DNA from: Lepidodermella squamata
Lineage: Eukaryota; Gastrotricha
Direction: 5' to 3'
Assembly (NCBI GenBank): GCA_047495785.1
Contig: JBLDXI010000063.1
Coordinates: 186,001-250,000, forward strand
Length of the DNA: 64,000 nt
Positions 18,464 to 27,111 of this stretch are shown here, in pieces. The position numbers were made by a program, and so were the translations under genes. Below the pieces are notes generated by a model that worked only from the letters and a program-made list of their open reading frames with translations, was not told the origin of the DNA and did not search any database. Every line of letters begins with the position of its first letter. Position 1 is the stretch's first letter.

Positions 18464-18503
<40 letters not shown>

Positions 18504-18520
18504 AATTGCGCCACAGAAGC
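18447..18520 (-). tRNA. tRNA-Asn(GTT)
   Basis: Unit copy 5 of the gene at 2707-2780; no change seen. Confidence 0.97.
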
Positions 18521-18537
18521 TGTTCGGTGCAACAAAT

Positions 18538-19287
18538 CGTCGGTACCGCGAGATAAAGGGCCAAGTGACACTTTTTTCAAAATTCGTTTTTTGACGAATC
18601 CTTACATAGAGCGAAGTAGGACCGAGGAACTGCTGGGGATCACAAAAATCGACATAAGGGTCCCCCCTTTGGTCTTTGAACGAGCTCACCATACGGACCG
18701 ATGGAACTGGTAGGGATGATCCCTAGCATCCCTAGCGGTACTTCGCTCTCTGAATCCTTACTAATATTTATACGGCGGATCTAATGGCATTCTCCGTTTT
18801 TCTAAATTCTGCCCGGAACTGTCTTTTCTATTAAAAGGGCCAAGTGTAAATTTAACAAAAATTTTCCCGAAATAACAAAATTGTGACACCAAAATGATTC
18901 TTACGATATTCCCAATCCCTTTCCGTTGTAATTTCATGAAGAAGTCAACTACATCGCGTGGGATTCGCGCTTCAAAAGCCTGGATATTAGCAAATAAAAT
19001 TACTCCGAGTCAAAACTAAAATTCAAGTTTGAGAGGCATTGTTCTCGCATTGTTGCGTCATCATTTTTTGCTTGCGTCTCGCGGCTAAAAGGGCCAAGTG
19101 CAGAAAAACAGGTGTTACAGGTGTTTTGGGGGAAATTGGAGTTGATATTCGTGATCCCCATCGTAAACTAACCCTAGTTCTATAACGGTTACAAAAAATA
19201 CTGCTTTTTTGAAGCGCAATCCAGTTTTTTTCGTTTCCTGGACAATTTTGAAAAATGCACTTGGCCCTTTATCTCGCGGTACCGACG
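18538..19287. mobile_element. 750-bp TIR element, in unit copy 5
   Basis: Same site and termini as 9914-10663, with G at 18869 as in copy 3. Confidence 0.93.
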
Positions 19288-19355
19288 AAATAGTCAATTT
19301 CCTGATGATGGGCAGCTAATGCCTGATGAGCAGTTTTACATTAAAAAACAGTTGA

Positions 19356-19427
19356 AGGGGACACCCGGGTTTGAACCGGGGACCTCTCGATCTGCAGTCG
19401 AATGCTCTACCACTGAGCTATATCCCC
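19356..19427 (-). tRNA. tRNA-Cys(GCA)
   Basis: Unit copy 5 of the gene at 2862-2933; no change seen. Confidence 0.97.
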
Positions 19428-19729
19428 TCTCCTGTATCCTGTTTACGACGAGTAAAGCATGACTTCAGCAGCCTGGTTTAAAAGTCGTGAGCTTCTTGCT
19501 GATATTGTACAGCTCTAAAAAAGCATTGCAGCGCCGCGAATTTGCATTCGATTGCGCTGAAACCACGCTTAAACGACAGAGCGTGAAAAACTGCACCATA
19601 CCTACTAGGTTAGAACGCAGTGACTATCATAGCCGGACTGGCGAGCAGCGGGGCAAAGAAAGCGAGAAATATTAGCTGGCTGAACTAAGCGAAGGTCTAA
19701 CCTTTTCATCAACGATCTTGCGGTACAAC

Positions 19730-19802
19730 GGGGTTGTGGCGCAATGGACAACGCGTCTGACTACGGATCAGAAGATTCCAGGTTCGACTCCTGGCAGCCT
19801 CG
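19730..19802 (+). tRNA. tRNA-Arg(ACG)
   Basis: Unit copy 5 of the gene at 3236-3308; no change seen. Confidence 0.96.
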
Positions 19803-19880
19803 ATTTGTTTTTATGAGGTCACATTGACGACGCGTTCAAAGTATGTCAAATGCGGCATCGATGCGCATCGACGTATCACA

Positions 19881-19953
19881 GCCCGGTTAGCTCAGTCGGT
19901 AGAGCATGGGACTCTTAATCCCAGGGTCGTGGGTTCGAGCCCCACATCGGGCG
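19881..19953 (+). tRNA. tRNA-Lys(CTT)
   Basis: Unit copy 5 of the gene at 3387-3459; no change seen. Confidence 0.97.
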
Positions 19954-20044
19954 ATTCTTTTGCTCAAGTGTGAAATGTATCGACTATTTATAGTACTGAT
20001 CATCGCGCGATTAAATGCCTTCACCAGCACGCATTGCATGTGGC

Positions 20045-20117
20045 GGTTCGGTGGTGTAGTGGTTATCACATCTGCCTAACACGCAGAAGGTCGCCGGTTC
20101 AATCCCGGCCCGAATCA
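20045..20117 (+). tRNA. tRNA-Val(AAC)
   Basis: Unit copy 6 of the gene at 3551-3623; no change seen. Confidence 0.97.
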
Positions 20118-20215
20118 GCTGTAAGCTTTTTGGCTATACAAAAAGCTAGCTTTTAACTGTCAATAAATTCAAAAAAATTGAACCGCCTGCCACTGTCTCG
20201 AGTTCAATGTGACTC

Positions 20216-20287
20216 TGCCACGGCCTGGAGTCGAACCAGGGTCACCTCGGCCACAACGAGGAATACTAACCACTATACTACCGTGGC
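20216..20287 (-). tRNA. tRNA-His(GTG)
   Basis: Unit copy 6 of the gene at 164-235; no change seen. Confidence 0.97.
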
Positions 20288-20386
20288 TGATTTCGCGGTT
20301 AAGCACACAATTTGACAGCGGCCTATCAACGTCTATCTGGTCTTGTTAAAATTCAGGCAGCGCTGACAGATGGCTTACCTGGAGAA

Positions 20387-20468
20387 GACGCGGTGGCCGA
20401 GTGGTTAAGGCGATGGACTGCTAATCCATTGGGCTCTGCCCGCGAGGGTTCGAATCCCTTCTGCGTCG
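20387..20468 (+). tRNA. tRNA-Ser(GCT)
   Basis: Unit copy 6 of the gene at 335-416; no change seen. Confidence 0.97.
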
Positions 20469-20555
20469 TCATAAATTTTGCCTCGTTCAAAGCTGAGACG
20501 CTAGTTTTTCTGGCTTTGATGATGACAAAAATAATGTATTTTTTAAAAACGAATG

Positions 20556-20627
20556 CTCCTTGGCAGGGAATCGAACCCTGGTCTCCCGCGTGACAGGCGG
20601 GGATACTAACCACTATACTACCAAGGA
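20556..20627 (-). tRNA. tRNA-Asp(GTC)
   Basis: Unit copy 6 of the gene at 504-575; no change seen. Confidence 0.97.
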
Positions 20628-20717
20628 TTGCACGAATGTTGATGGTCTTCGAATAGCTTCTCACCCACTTCCACGCCAACAGAAGGCCATTCCGTCAAAA
20701 ATGTGACTTGGCGCAGT

Positions 20718-20788
20718 TGCATCGGCCGGGAATCGAACCCGGGCCTCCCGCGTGGCAGGCGAGAATTCTACCACTGAACCACCGATGC
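20718..20788 (-). tRNA. tRNA-Gly(GCC)
   Basis: Unit copy 6 of the gene at 666-736; no change seen. Confidence 0.97.
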
Positions 20789-20873
20789 GCTGCTTGATGC
20801 CTAGCTCATGGGCGTCGTGTCGATGCGTTCACATCGTCATAATGGCAAATGCGGGCGAACGCCAAAAACTAAG

Positions 20874-20955
20874 CGTCGCCAGTAGGATTCGAACCTACGC
20901 GCGGAAACCGCATCTGATTTCGAGTCAGACCCCTTAACCACTCGGGCATAGCGAC
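20874..20955 (-). tRNA. tRNA-Ser(CGA)
   Basis: Unit copy 6 of the gene at 822-903; no change seen. Confidence 0.95.
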
Positions 20956-21101
20956 TGTTCTAAGGTACAAGGCAACGCCTTTGGATGCATATTACCGCAA
21001 GTTCGAGCAGTCGCGTATTTCAGACGAGCTTCTAACTCTGACAGGGATATCACTTGCCCAGTTTGCAAGCATCACCACGGGTTATGCTATTTTGTCCAGC
21101 A

Positions 21102-21174
21102 GCCGAGATAGCTCAGTTGGGAGAGCGTTAGACTGAAGATCTAAAGGTCCCTGGTTCGATCCCGGGTCTCGGCG
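21102..21174 (+). tRNA. tRNA-Phe(GAA)
   Basis: Unit copy 6 of the gene at 1050-1122; G73 retained. Confidence 0.96.
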
Positions 21175-21229
21175 ACCTTCAACCTTTTTACTACTAGTCA
21201 AAACGTATAAACGCCAAAAATGTTACAAC

Positions 21230-21315
21230 TCCCGCGAGGCGGACTTGAACCACCGACCTAAGGATTGCTGCCTTTCATCTACAGTCCTCCGCTCTACCAG
21301 CTGAGCTATCGCGGG
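21230..21315 (-). tRNA. tRNA-Tyr(GTA) with intron
   Basis: Unit copy 6 of the gene at 1178-1263. The gene is unchanged; it carries the A variant in the 5' flank. Confidence 0.97.
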
Positions 21316-21416
21316 TTAGTTACGCTTAGATTGGCTATATACTACTATATCGCAGTATGGAGCGAAAAGATTGCTCATCGTGATTCTACTATACGGTTGG
21401 GCCTTGCAAAAACATG

Positions 21417-21490
21417 TGGCCACTGGGAGGATCGAACTCACGACCTTCGCGTTATTAGCACGACGCTCTAACCAACTGAGCTAAGCGGCC
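21417..21490 (-). tRNA. tRNA-Ile(AAT)
   Basis: Unit copy 6 of the gene at 1365-1438; no change seen. Confidence 0.97.
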
Positions 21491-21578
21491 AGTTGAACTT
21501 GTGCGTCGAAACCTTCAACTTATTGCCGGTGAGCAGGGTCTGATCGTCGCCGAGAAGTGAAAAATGATAATCACAGTC

Positions 21579-21650
21579 AGGCTCAGGGGGGGATCGAACC
21601 CTCGATCTTCTGCTTACTAGGCAGACGCTCTACCACTAAGCTACTGAGCC
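21579..21650 (-). tRNA. tRNA-Thr(AGT)
   Basis: Unit copy 6 of the gene at 1527-1598; no change seen. Confidence 0.95.
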
Positions 21651-21728
21651 GACACGACGTTAAAATCGCATGACGCTAAGCTCTACCGGTGCGACTTTTC
21701 AGGTGTTGCGAGAAATTCGCAAAAAGAA

Positions 21729-21801
21729 TGGAGGATACGGGCGTCGATCCCGTTACCTCTCGCATGCTAAGCGAGCGCTCTACCATTTGAGCTAATCCCC
21801 C
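21729..21801 (-). tRNA. tRNA-Ala(AGC)
   Basis: Unit copy 6 of the gene at 1677-1749; no change seen. Confidence 0.97.
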
Positions 21802-21880
21802 GTTGTTGATGCTACGCCATTCTGTATACTCTTTGACAGCGTTTCACACTGTGCAGTTGTGTCTTGAATGCTAAAACAGA

Positions 21881-21953
21881 TGACCCCGACGTGACTTGAA
21901 CACGCAACCTTCTGATCTGGAGTCAGACGCTCTGCCAATTGAGCTACGGAGTC
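21881..21953 (-). tRNA. tRNA-Trp(CCA)
   Basis: Unit copy 6 of the gene at 1829-1901; no change seen. Confidence 0.97.
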
Positions 21954-22034
21954 GATATCTTTAATTTAGGCTTAGATGCCCCTTATTGCAAGCCATTTTT
22001 CGCTAACGAGCTCCAACCGTTGACAAAAACGCAA

Positions 22035-22106
22035 GGGCCTGTCCGGGAATTGAACCCGGGACCTCTCGCACCCTAAGCGAGAATCATACCACTAGACCAA
22101 CAGGCC
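22035..22106 (-). tRNA. tRNA-Pro(AGG)
   Basis: Unit copy 6 of the gene at 1983-2054; no change seen. Confidence 0.97.
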
Positions 22107-22189
22107 AAGTTAAATTCGCAATATGGCACCTGAAAACCAATGGAACGAGTAAGGAACGAGTGAGCCTGTAAATTTAGCAAAAACTAACT

Positions 22190-22262
22190 AGGTCCTGCCG
22201 AGAGTCGAACTCGGGTCGCTGGATTCAAAGTCCAGAGTGCTAAACCACTACACCACAGAACC
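22190..22262 (-). tRNA. tRNA-Gln(TTG)
   Basis: Unit copy 6 of the gene at 2138-2210; no change seen. Confidence 0.96.
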
Positions 22263-22422
22263 TTGGCGAAGCTTGCGCAGTCTTCGAGAATTACCAAGCG
22301 CTGTGCAGTCTATCGCAGCTATCAAAGTTGTTCAACTACAAATTTCCAATTTGTAAATTTTCTTGCTTAAAGTGCAAATTTTAACACCTGTCCTTGACCT
22401 TCTCTTGCGCTACTTTCAGCTA

Positions 22423-22494
22423 TCCCTGATGGTCTAGTGGTTAGGATTCCGCGTTCTCACCGCGGCGGCCCGGGTTCGATTCCCGGTCAGGGAA
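22423..22494 (+). tRNA. tRNA-Glu(CTC)
   Basis: Unit copy 6 of the gene at 2371-2442; no change seen. Confidence 0.97.
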
Positions 22495-22578
22495 CTTGCT
22501 TTTTGCAAGGTCTACTGAAGTCTAAACTAACATTCAATAGCAGCTGTTTTAGTTGCTATTAAAGGCCAGCTTTTAGAA

Positions 22579-22660
22579 GGTAGCGTGGCCGAGCGGTCTA
22601 AGGCGCTGGTTTAAGGCACCAGTCTCTTCGGGGGCGTGGGTTCGAATCCCACCGCTGCCA
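22579..22660 (+). tRNA. tRNA-Leu(AAG)
   Basis: Unit copy 6 of the gene at 2527-2608; no change seen. Confidence 0.96.
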
Positions 22661-22758
22661 CTAGTTTTTGGCCTTGCTTGCTGCTGCTGCTTTTCGTTAC
22701 AGTTTTGCCGCCGCGGTTGTAGTTACGATCCTGCAGTTTATCCAGTGCAAAAAGCATG

Positions 22759-22775
22759 CGCTCCTGGGTGGGCTC

Positions 22776-22815
<40 letters not shown>

Positions 22816-22832
22816 AATTGCGCCACAGAAGC
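22759..22832 (-). tRNA. tRNA-Asn(GTT)
   Basis: Unit copy 6 of the gene at 2707-2780; no change seen. Confidence 0.97.
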
Positions 22833-22849
22833 TGTTCGGTGCAACAAAT

Positions 22850-23599
22850 CGTCGGTACCGCGAGATAAAGGGCCAAGTGACACTTTTTTCAAAATTCGTT
22901 TTTTGACGAATCCTTACATAGAGCGAAGTAGGACCGAGGAACTGCTGGGGATCACAAAAATCGACATAAGGGTCCCCCCTTTGGTCTTTGAACGAGCTCA
23001 CCATACGGACCGATGGAACTGGTAGGGATGATCCCTAGCATCCCTAGCGGTACTTCGCTCTCTGAATCCTTACTAATATTTATACGGCGGATCTAATGGC
23101 ATTCTCCGTTTTTCTAAATTCTGCCCGGAACTGTCTTTTCTATTAAAAGGGCCAAGTGTAAATTTAACAAAAATTTTCCCAAAATAACAAAATTGTGACA
23201 CCAAAATGATTCTTACGATATTCCCAATCCCTTTCCGTTGTAATTTCATGAAGAAGTCAACTACATCGCGTGGGATTCGCGCTTCAAAAGCCTGGATATT
23301 AGCAAATAAAATTACTCCGAGTCAAAACTAAAATTCAAGTTTGAGAGGCATTGTTCTCGCATTGTTGCGTCATCATTTTTTGCTTGCGTCTCGCGGCTAA
23401 AAGGGCCAAGTGCAGAAAAACAGGTGTTACAGGTGTTTTGGGGGAAATTGGAGTTGATATTCGTGATCCCCATCGTAAACTAACCCTAGTTCTATAACGG
23501 TTACAAAAAATACTGCTTTTTTGAAGCGCAATCCAGTTTTTTTCGTTTCCTGGACAATTTTGAAAAATGCACTTGGCCCTTTATCTCGCGGTACCGACG
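22850..23599. mobile_element. 750-bp TIR element, in unit copy 6
   Basis: Same site and termini as 9914-10663, with A at 23181 as in copy 4. Confidence 0.93.
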
Positions 23600-23667
23600 A
23601 AATAGTCAATTTCCTGATGATGGGCAGCTAATGCCTGATGAGCAGTTTTACATTAAAAAACAGTTGA

Positions 23668-23739
23668 AGGGGACACCCGGGTTTGAACCGGGGACCTCTC
23701 GATCTGCAGTCGAATGCTCTACCACTGAGCTATATCCCC
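23668..23739 (-). tRNA. tRNA-Cys(GCA)
   Basis: Unit copy 6 of the gene at 2862-2933; no change seen. Confidence 0.97.
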
Positions 23740-24041
23740 TCTCCTGTATCCTGTTTACGACGAGTAAAGCATGACTTCAGCAGCCTGGTTTAAAAGTCGT
23801 GAGCTTCTTGCTGATATTGTACAGCTCTAAAAAAGCATTGCAGCGCCGCGAATTTGCATTCGATTGCGCTGAAACCACGCTTAAACGACAGAGCGTGAAA
23901 AACTGCACCATACCTACTAGGTTAGAACGCAGTGACTATCATAGCCGGACTGGCGAGCAGCGGGGCAAAGAAAGCGAGAAATATTAGCTGGCTGAACTAA
24001 GCGAAGGTCTAACCTTTTCATCAACGATCTTGCGGTACAAC

Positions 24042-24114
24042 GGGGTTGTGGCGCAATGGACAACGCGTCTGACTACGGATCAGAAGATTCCAGGTTCGAC
24101 TCCTGGCAGCCTCG
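24042..24114 (+). tRNA. tRNA-Arg(ACG)
   Basis: Unit copy 6 of the gene at 3236-3308; no change seen. Confidence 0.96.
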
Positions 24115-24192
24115 ATTTGTTTTTATGAGGTCACATTGACGACGCGTTCAAAGTATGTCAAATGCGGCATCGATGCGCATCGACGTATCACA

Positions 24193-24265
24193 GCCCGGTT
24201 AGCTCAGTCGGTAGAGCATGGGACTCTTAATCCCAGGGTCGTGGGTTCGAGCCCCACATCGGGCG
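24193..24265 (+). tRNA. tRNA-Lys(CTT)
   Basis: Unit copy 6 of the gene at 3387-3459; no change seen. Confidence 0.97.
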
Positions 24266-24356
24266 ATTCTTTTGCTCAAGTGTGAAATGTATCGACTATT
24301 TATAGTACTGATCATCGCGCGATTAAATGCCTTCACCAGCACGCATTGCATGTGGC

Positions 24357-24429
24357 GGTTCGGTGGTGTAGTGGTTATCACATCTGCCTAACACGCAGAA
24401 GGTCGCCGGTTCAATCCCGGCCCGAATCA
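24357..24429 (+). tRNA. tRNA-Val(AAC)
   Basis: Unit copy 7 of the gene at 3551-3623; no change seen. Confidence 0.97.
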
Positions 24430-24527
24430 GCTGTAAGCTTTTTGGCTATACAAAAAGCTAGCTTTTAACTGTCAATAAATTCAAAAAAATTGAACCGCCT
24501 GCCACTGTCTCGAGTTCAATGTGACTC

Positions 24528-24599
24528 TGCCACGGCCTGGAGTCGAACCAGGGTCACCTCGGCCACAACGAGGAATACTAACCACTATACTACCGTGGC
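24528..24599 (-). tRNA. tRNA-His(GTG)
   Basis: Unit copy 7 of the gene at 164-235; no change seen. Confidence 0.97.
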
Positions 24600-24698
24600 T
24601 GATTTCGCGGTTAAGCACACAATTTGACAGCGGCCTATCAACGTCTATCTGGTCTTGTTAAAATTCAGGCAGCGCTGACAGATGGCTTACCTGGAGAA

Positions 24699-24780
24699 GA
24701 CGCGGTGGCCGAGTGGTTAAGGCGATGGACTGCTAATCCATTGGGCTCTGCCCGCGAGGGTTCGAATCCCTTCTGCGTCG
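24699..24780 (+). tRNA. tRNA-Ser(GCT)
   Basis: Unit copy 7 of the gene at 335-416; no change seen. Confidence 0.97.
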
Positions 24781-24867
24781 TCATAAATTTTGCCTCGTTC
24801 AAAGCTGAGACGCTAGTTTTTCTGGCTTTGATGATGACAAAAATAATGTATTTTTTAAAAACGAATG

Positions 24868-24939
24868 CTCCTTGGCAGGGAATCGAACCCTGGTCTCCCG
24901 CGTGACAGGCGGGGATACTAACCACTATACTACCAAGGA
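24868..24939 (-). tRNA. tRNA-Asp(GTC)
   Basis: Unit copy 7 of the gene at 504-575; no change seen. Confidence 0.97.
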
Positions 24940-25029
24940 TTGCACGAATGTTGATGGTCTTCGAATAGCTTCTCACCCACTTCCACGCCAACAGAAGGCC
25001 ATTCCGTCAAAAATGTGACTTGGCGCAGT

Positions 25030-25100
25030 TGCATCGGCCGGGAATCGAACCCGGGCCTCCCGCGTGGCAGGCGAGAATTCTACCACTGAACCACCGATGC
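25030..25100 (-). tRNA. tRNA-Gly(GCC)
   Basis: Unit copy 7 of the gene at 666-736; no change seen. Confidence 0.97.
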
Positions 25101-25185
25101 GCTGCTTGATGCCTAGCTCATGGGCGTCGTGTCGATGCGTTCACATCGTCATAATGGCAAATGCGGGCGAACGCCAAAAACTAAG

Positions 25186-25267
25186 CGTCGCCAGTAGGAT
25201 TCGAACCTACGCGCGGAAACCGCATCTGATTTCGAGTCAGACCCCTTAACCACTCGGGCATAGCGAC
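25186..25267 (-). tRNA. tRNA-Ser(CGA)
   Basis: Unit copy 7 of the gene at 822-903; no change seen. Confidence 0.95.
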
Positions 25268-25413
25268 TGTTCTAAGGTACAAGGCAACGCCTTTGGATGC
25301 ATATTACCGCAAGTTCGAGCAGTCGCGTATTTCAGACGAGCTTCTAACTCTGACAGGGATATCACTTGCCCAGTTTGCAAGCATCACCACGGGTTATGCT
25401 ATTTTGTCCAGCA

Positions 25414-25486
25414 GCCGAGATAGCTCAGTTGGGAGAGCGTTAGACTGAAGATCTAAAGGTCCCTGGTTCGATCCCGGGTCTCGGCG
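25414..25486 (+). tRNA. tRNA-Phe(GAA)
   Basis: Unit copy 7 of the gene at 1050-1122; G73 retained. Confidence 0.96.
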
Positions 25487-25541
25487 ACCTTCAACCTTTT
25501 TACTACTAGTCAAAACGTATAAACGCCAAAAATGTTACAAC

Positions 25542-25627
25542 TCCCGCGAGGCGGACTTGAACCACCGACCTAAGGATTGCTGCCTTTCATCTACAGTCCT
25601 CCGCTCTACCAGCTGAGCTATCGCGGG
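25542..25627 (-). tRNA. tRNA-Tyr(GTA) with intron
   Basis: Unit copy 7 of the gene at 1178-1263; the 5' flank has the G variant. Confidence 0.97.
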
Positions 25628-25728
25628 TTAGTTACGCTTAGATTGGCTGTATACTACTATATCGCAGTATGGAGCGAAAAGATTGCTCATCGTGATTCTA
25701 CTATACGGTTGGGCCTTGCAAAAACATG

Positions 25729-25802
25729 TGGCCACTGGGAGGATCGAACTCACGACCTTCGCGTTATTAGCACGACGCTCTAACCAACTCAGCTAAGCGG
25801 CC
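25729..25802 (-). tRNA. tRNA-Ile(AAT), D-stem variant
   Basis: Unit copy 7 of the gene at 1365-1438, with one change. Plus-strand 25790 is C instead of G, so position 13 of the tRNA becomes G and the 13-22 D-stem pair turns into G-G. The A box is also touched. The gene may be weakened; everything else matches. Confidence 0.88.
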
Positions 25803-25890
25803 AGTTGAACTTGTGCGTCGAAACCTTCAACTTATTGCCGGTGAGCAGGGTCTGATCGTCGCCGAGAAGTGAAAAATGATAATCACAGTC

Positions 25891-25962
25891 AGGCTCAGGG
25901 GGGGATCGAACCCTCGATCTTCTGCTTACTAGGCAGACGCTCTACCACTAAGCTACTGAGCC
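25891..25962 (-). tRNA. tRNA-Thr(AGT)
   Basis: Unit copy 7 of the gene at 1527-1598; no change seen. Confidence 0.95.
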
Positions 25963-26040
25963 GACACGACGTTAAAATCGCATGACGCTAAGCTCTACCG
26001 GTGCGACTTTTCAGGTTTTGCGAGAAATTCGCAAAAAGAA

Positions 26041-26113
26041 TGGAGGATACGGGCGTCGATCCCGTTACCTCTCGCATGCTAAGCGAGCGCTCTACCATTT
26101 GAGCTAATCCCCC
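26041..26113 (-). tRNA. tRNA-Ala(AGC)
   Basis: Unit copy 7 of the gene at 1677-1749 and last tRNA of array A. Only 26 bp of its unit-type upstream flank remain. Confidence 0.97.
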
Positions 26114-26208
26114 GTTGTTGATGCTACGCCATTCTGTATGCGGTTTTGATTCGTATCAGGATGACAGATTATTCTTTGAAGTTGAAAACGATTTGAGGTT
26201 GTTTCTTT

Positions 26209-26214
26209 TTTATT
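26209..26214 (-). promoter_or_regulatory. AATAAA polyadenylation signal
   Basis: AATAAA on the minus strand, about 30 nt after the stop of the membrane-protein frame and only about 70 bp from the end of tRNA array A. Confidence 0.5.
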
Positions 26215-26244
26215 TTTTTAAATTGAGGACATTATTATGCGATG

Positions 26245-27111
26245 CTACGATGCACTCGAAATGCCCGTTGCAACAAATTCGATGGTTACGCTGAGAAGCA
26301 GTCCCGCGAAAGCATAATTCACAGGAAAAGATCGTGGCACTTCTGGGTCGACAACTTGCATCTCGGTGCCGAATAGAGCCAAAGCTATAACAATTAGGAG
26401 CTCAGAGTATTGATCGACGGCTGATGGCATGAGTGGGTTTTGCCGTCGCTTCTTAGCTCCCGTCGAAATTATCACAAAAAATATACTCAAGGCCACTGAT
26501 AAAGAGTAATAAGCCAACATGACGTCGATGAGTAGAAAGGGCGCGACGAATAGATCGAGCAAAATGAGGCCACAAGGTGGAGAAATTTTCGCTAAGTAAT
26601 CAGCAGTTGAGTTCTTCGAGAACATTTTGCTTCGAATCAGCTTGAAAACATGATCAACTCGCTCGAAAAATCCGAAGAGAAAGACGAGAATTATCGGAAA
26701 CTCGAGCCACGCGGATGCAAATGGCGGCGCAGTTAGGCGGAACGGCGCGCCGAAAATCGCCATGATCAATGCTAAAAAAAGCAACACGGTAAAGTTTTTC
26801 ACGACGTTGTCTATGAGTTTCTTCGGCTGGGCCACATCTCGCAACGTGATCATCACTGCGCCGATTATAAAGTTGTAACTGTAGATTGCGGTTGAAATGA
26901 TGAAAATGCCATTCAGAGCAGCTTGCAGTAAAGCGACGATAGCTGTTATCGTCAGTTGCATCGATAGGATTTTCCTGTCACGGCTTTTAAATAAGTTGGA
27001 CAGGCGCCGCACCAAATTAGCACTCGGTCGCAGCAACTCGGGTATTGGAGTAGTAGCTATCGGACGACCCGTCACCCGATTGCGGTCCGATCTATTGCGA
27101 GTCGCATTCAT
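26245..27111 (-). CDS. Multipass membrane protein, unrecognised
   Basis: Intronless frame of 288 codons with an ATG start and TAG stop. The first 50 residues are hydrophilic and Arg-rich (MNATRNRSDRNR, then a basic RDRK near 45). About seven or eight hydrophobic segments follow, near residues 51-73, 74-90, 107-124, 137-150, 181-199, 203-217, 237-249 and 263-284, with basic loops between (RSKMFSK near 160; KKRRQ near 221). No family motif was recognised; it could be a lineage-specific membrane protein or a diverged transporter-like protein. An AATAAA 30 nt past the stop supports a real 3' end. It is the first gene outside tRNA array A. An upstream exon cannot be excluded. Confidence 0.6.
   Translation of the reverse strand: MNATRNRSDRNRVTGRPIATTPIPELLRPSANLVRRLSNLFKSRDRKILSMQLTITAIVALLQAALNGIFIISTAIYSYNFIIGAVMITLRDVAQPKKLIDNVVKNFTVLLFLALIMAIFGAPFRLTAPPFASAWLEFPIILVFLFGFFERVDHVFKLIRSKMFSKNSTADYLAKISPPCGLILLDLFVAPFLLIDVMLAYYSLSVALSIFFVIISTGAKKRRQNPLMPSAVDQYSELLIVIALALFGTEMQVVDPEVPRSFPVNYAFAGLLLSVTIEFVATGISSAS

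Larger units (their letters stand above)
15733..20044. repeat. tRNA array A, unit copy 5 (with insertion)
   Basis: 4,312-bp unit. It shares the Tyr-flank A with copies 4 and 6, but its inserted element has G at 18869, as in copy 3. Confidence 0.96.
20045..24356. repeat. tRNA array A, unit copy 6 (with insertion)
   Basis: 4,312-bp unit. Its inserted element has A at 23181, as in copy 4. Confidence 0.96.
24357..26139. repeat. tRNA array A, truncated unit copy 7
   Basis: Last unit of array A. Similarity runs from Val to 26139, 26 bp past the Ala gene, and then stops abruptly. Trp to Lys are absent. It shares T at the base equivalent to 1653 with copy 1, against G in all other copies. Confidence 0.95.

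Noticed and set aside
1-26139. CRISPR-like or rDNA-like array
   Set aside because: The repeat period is 3.6-4.3 kb and is filled with tRNA genes. There are no short direct repeats with variable spacers and no rRNA sequence.
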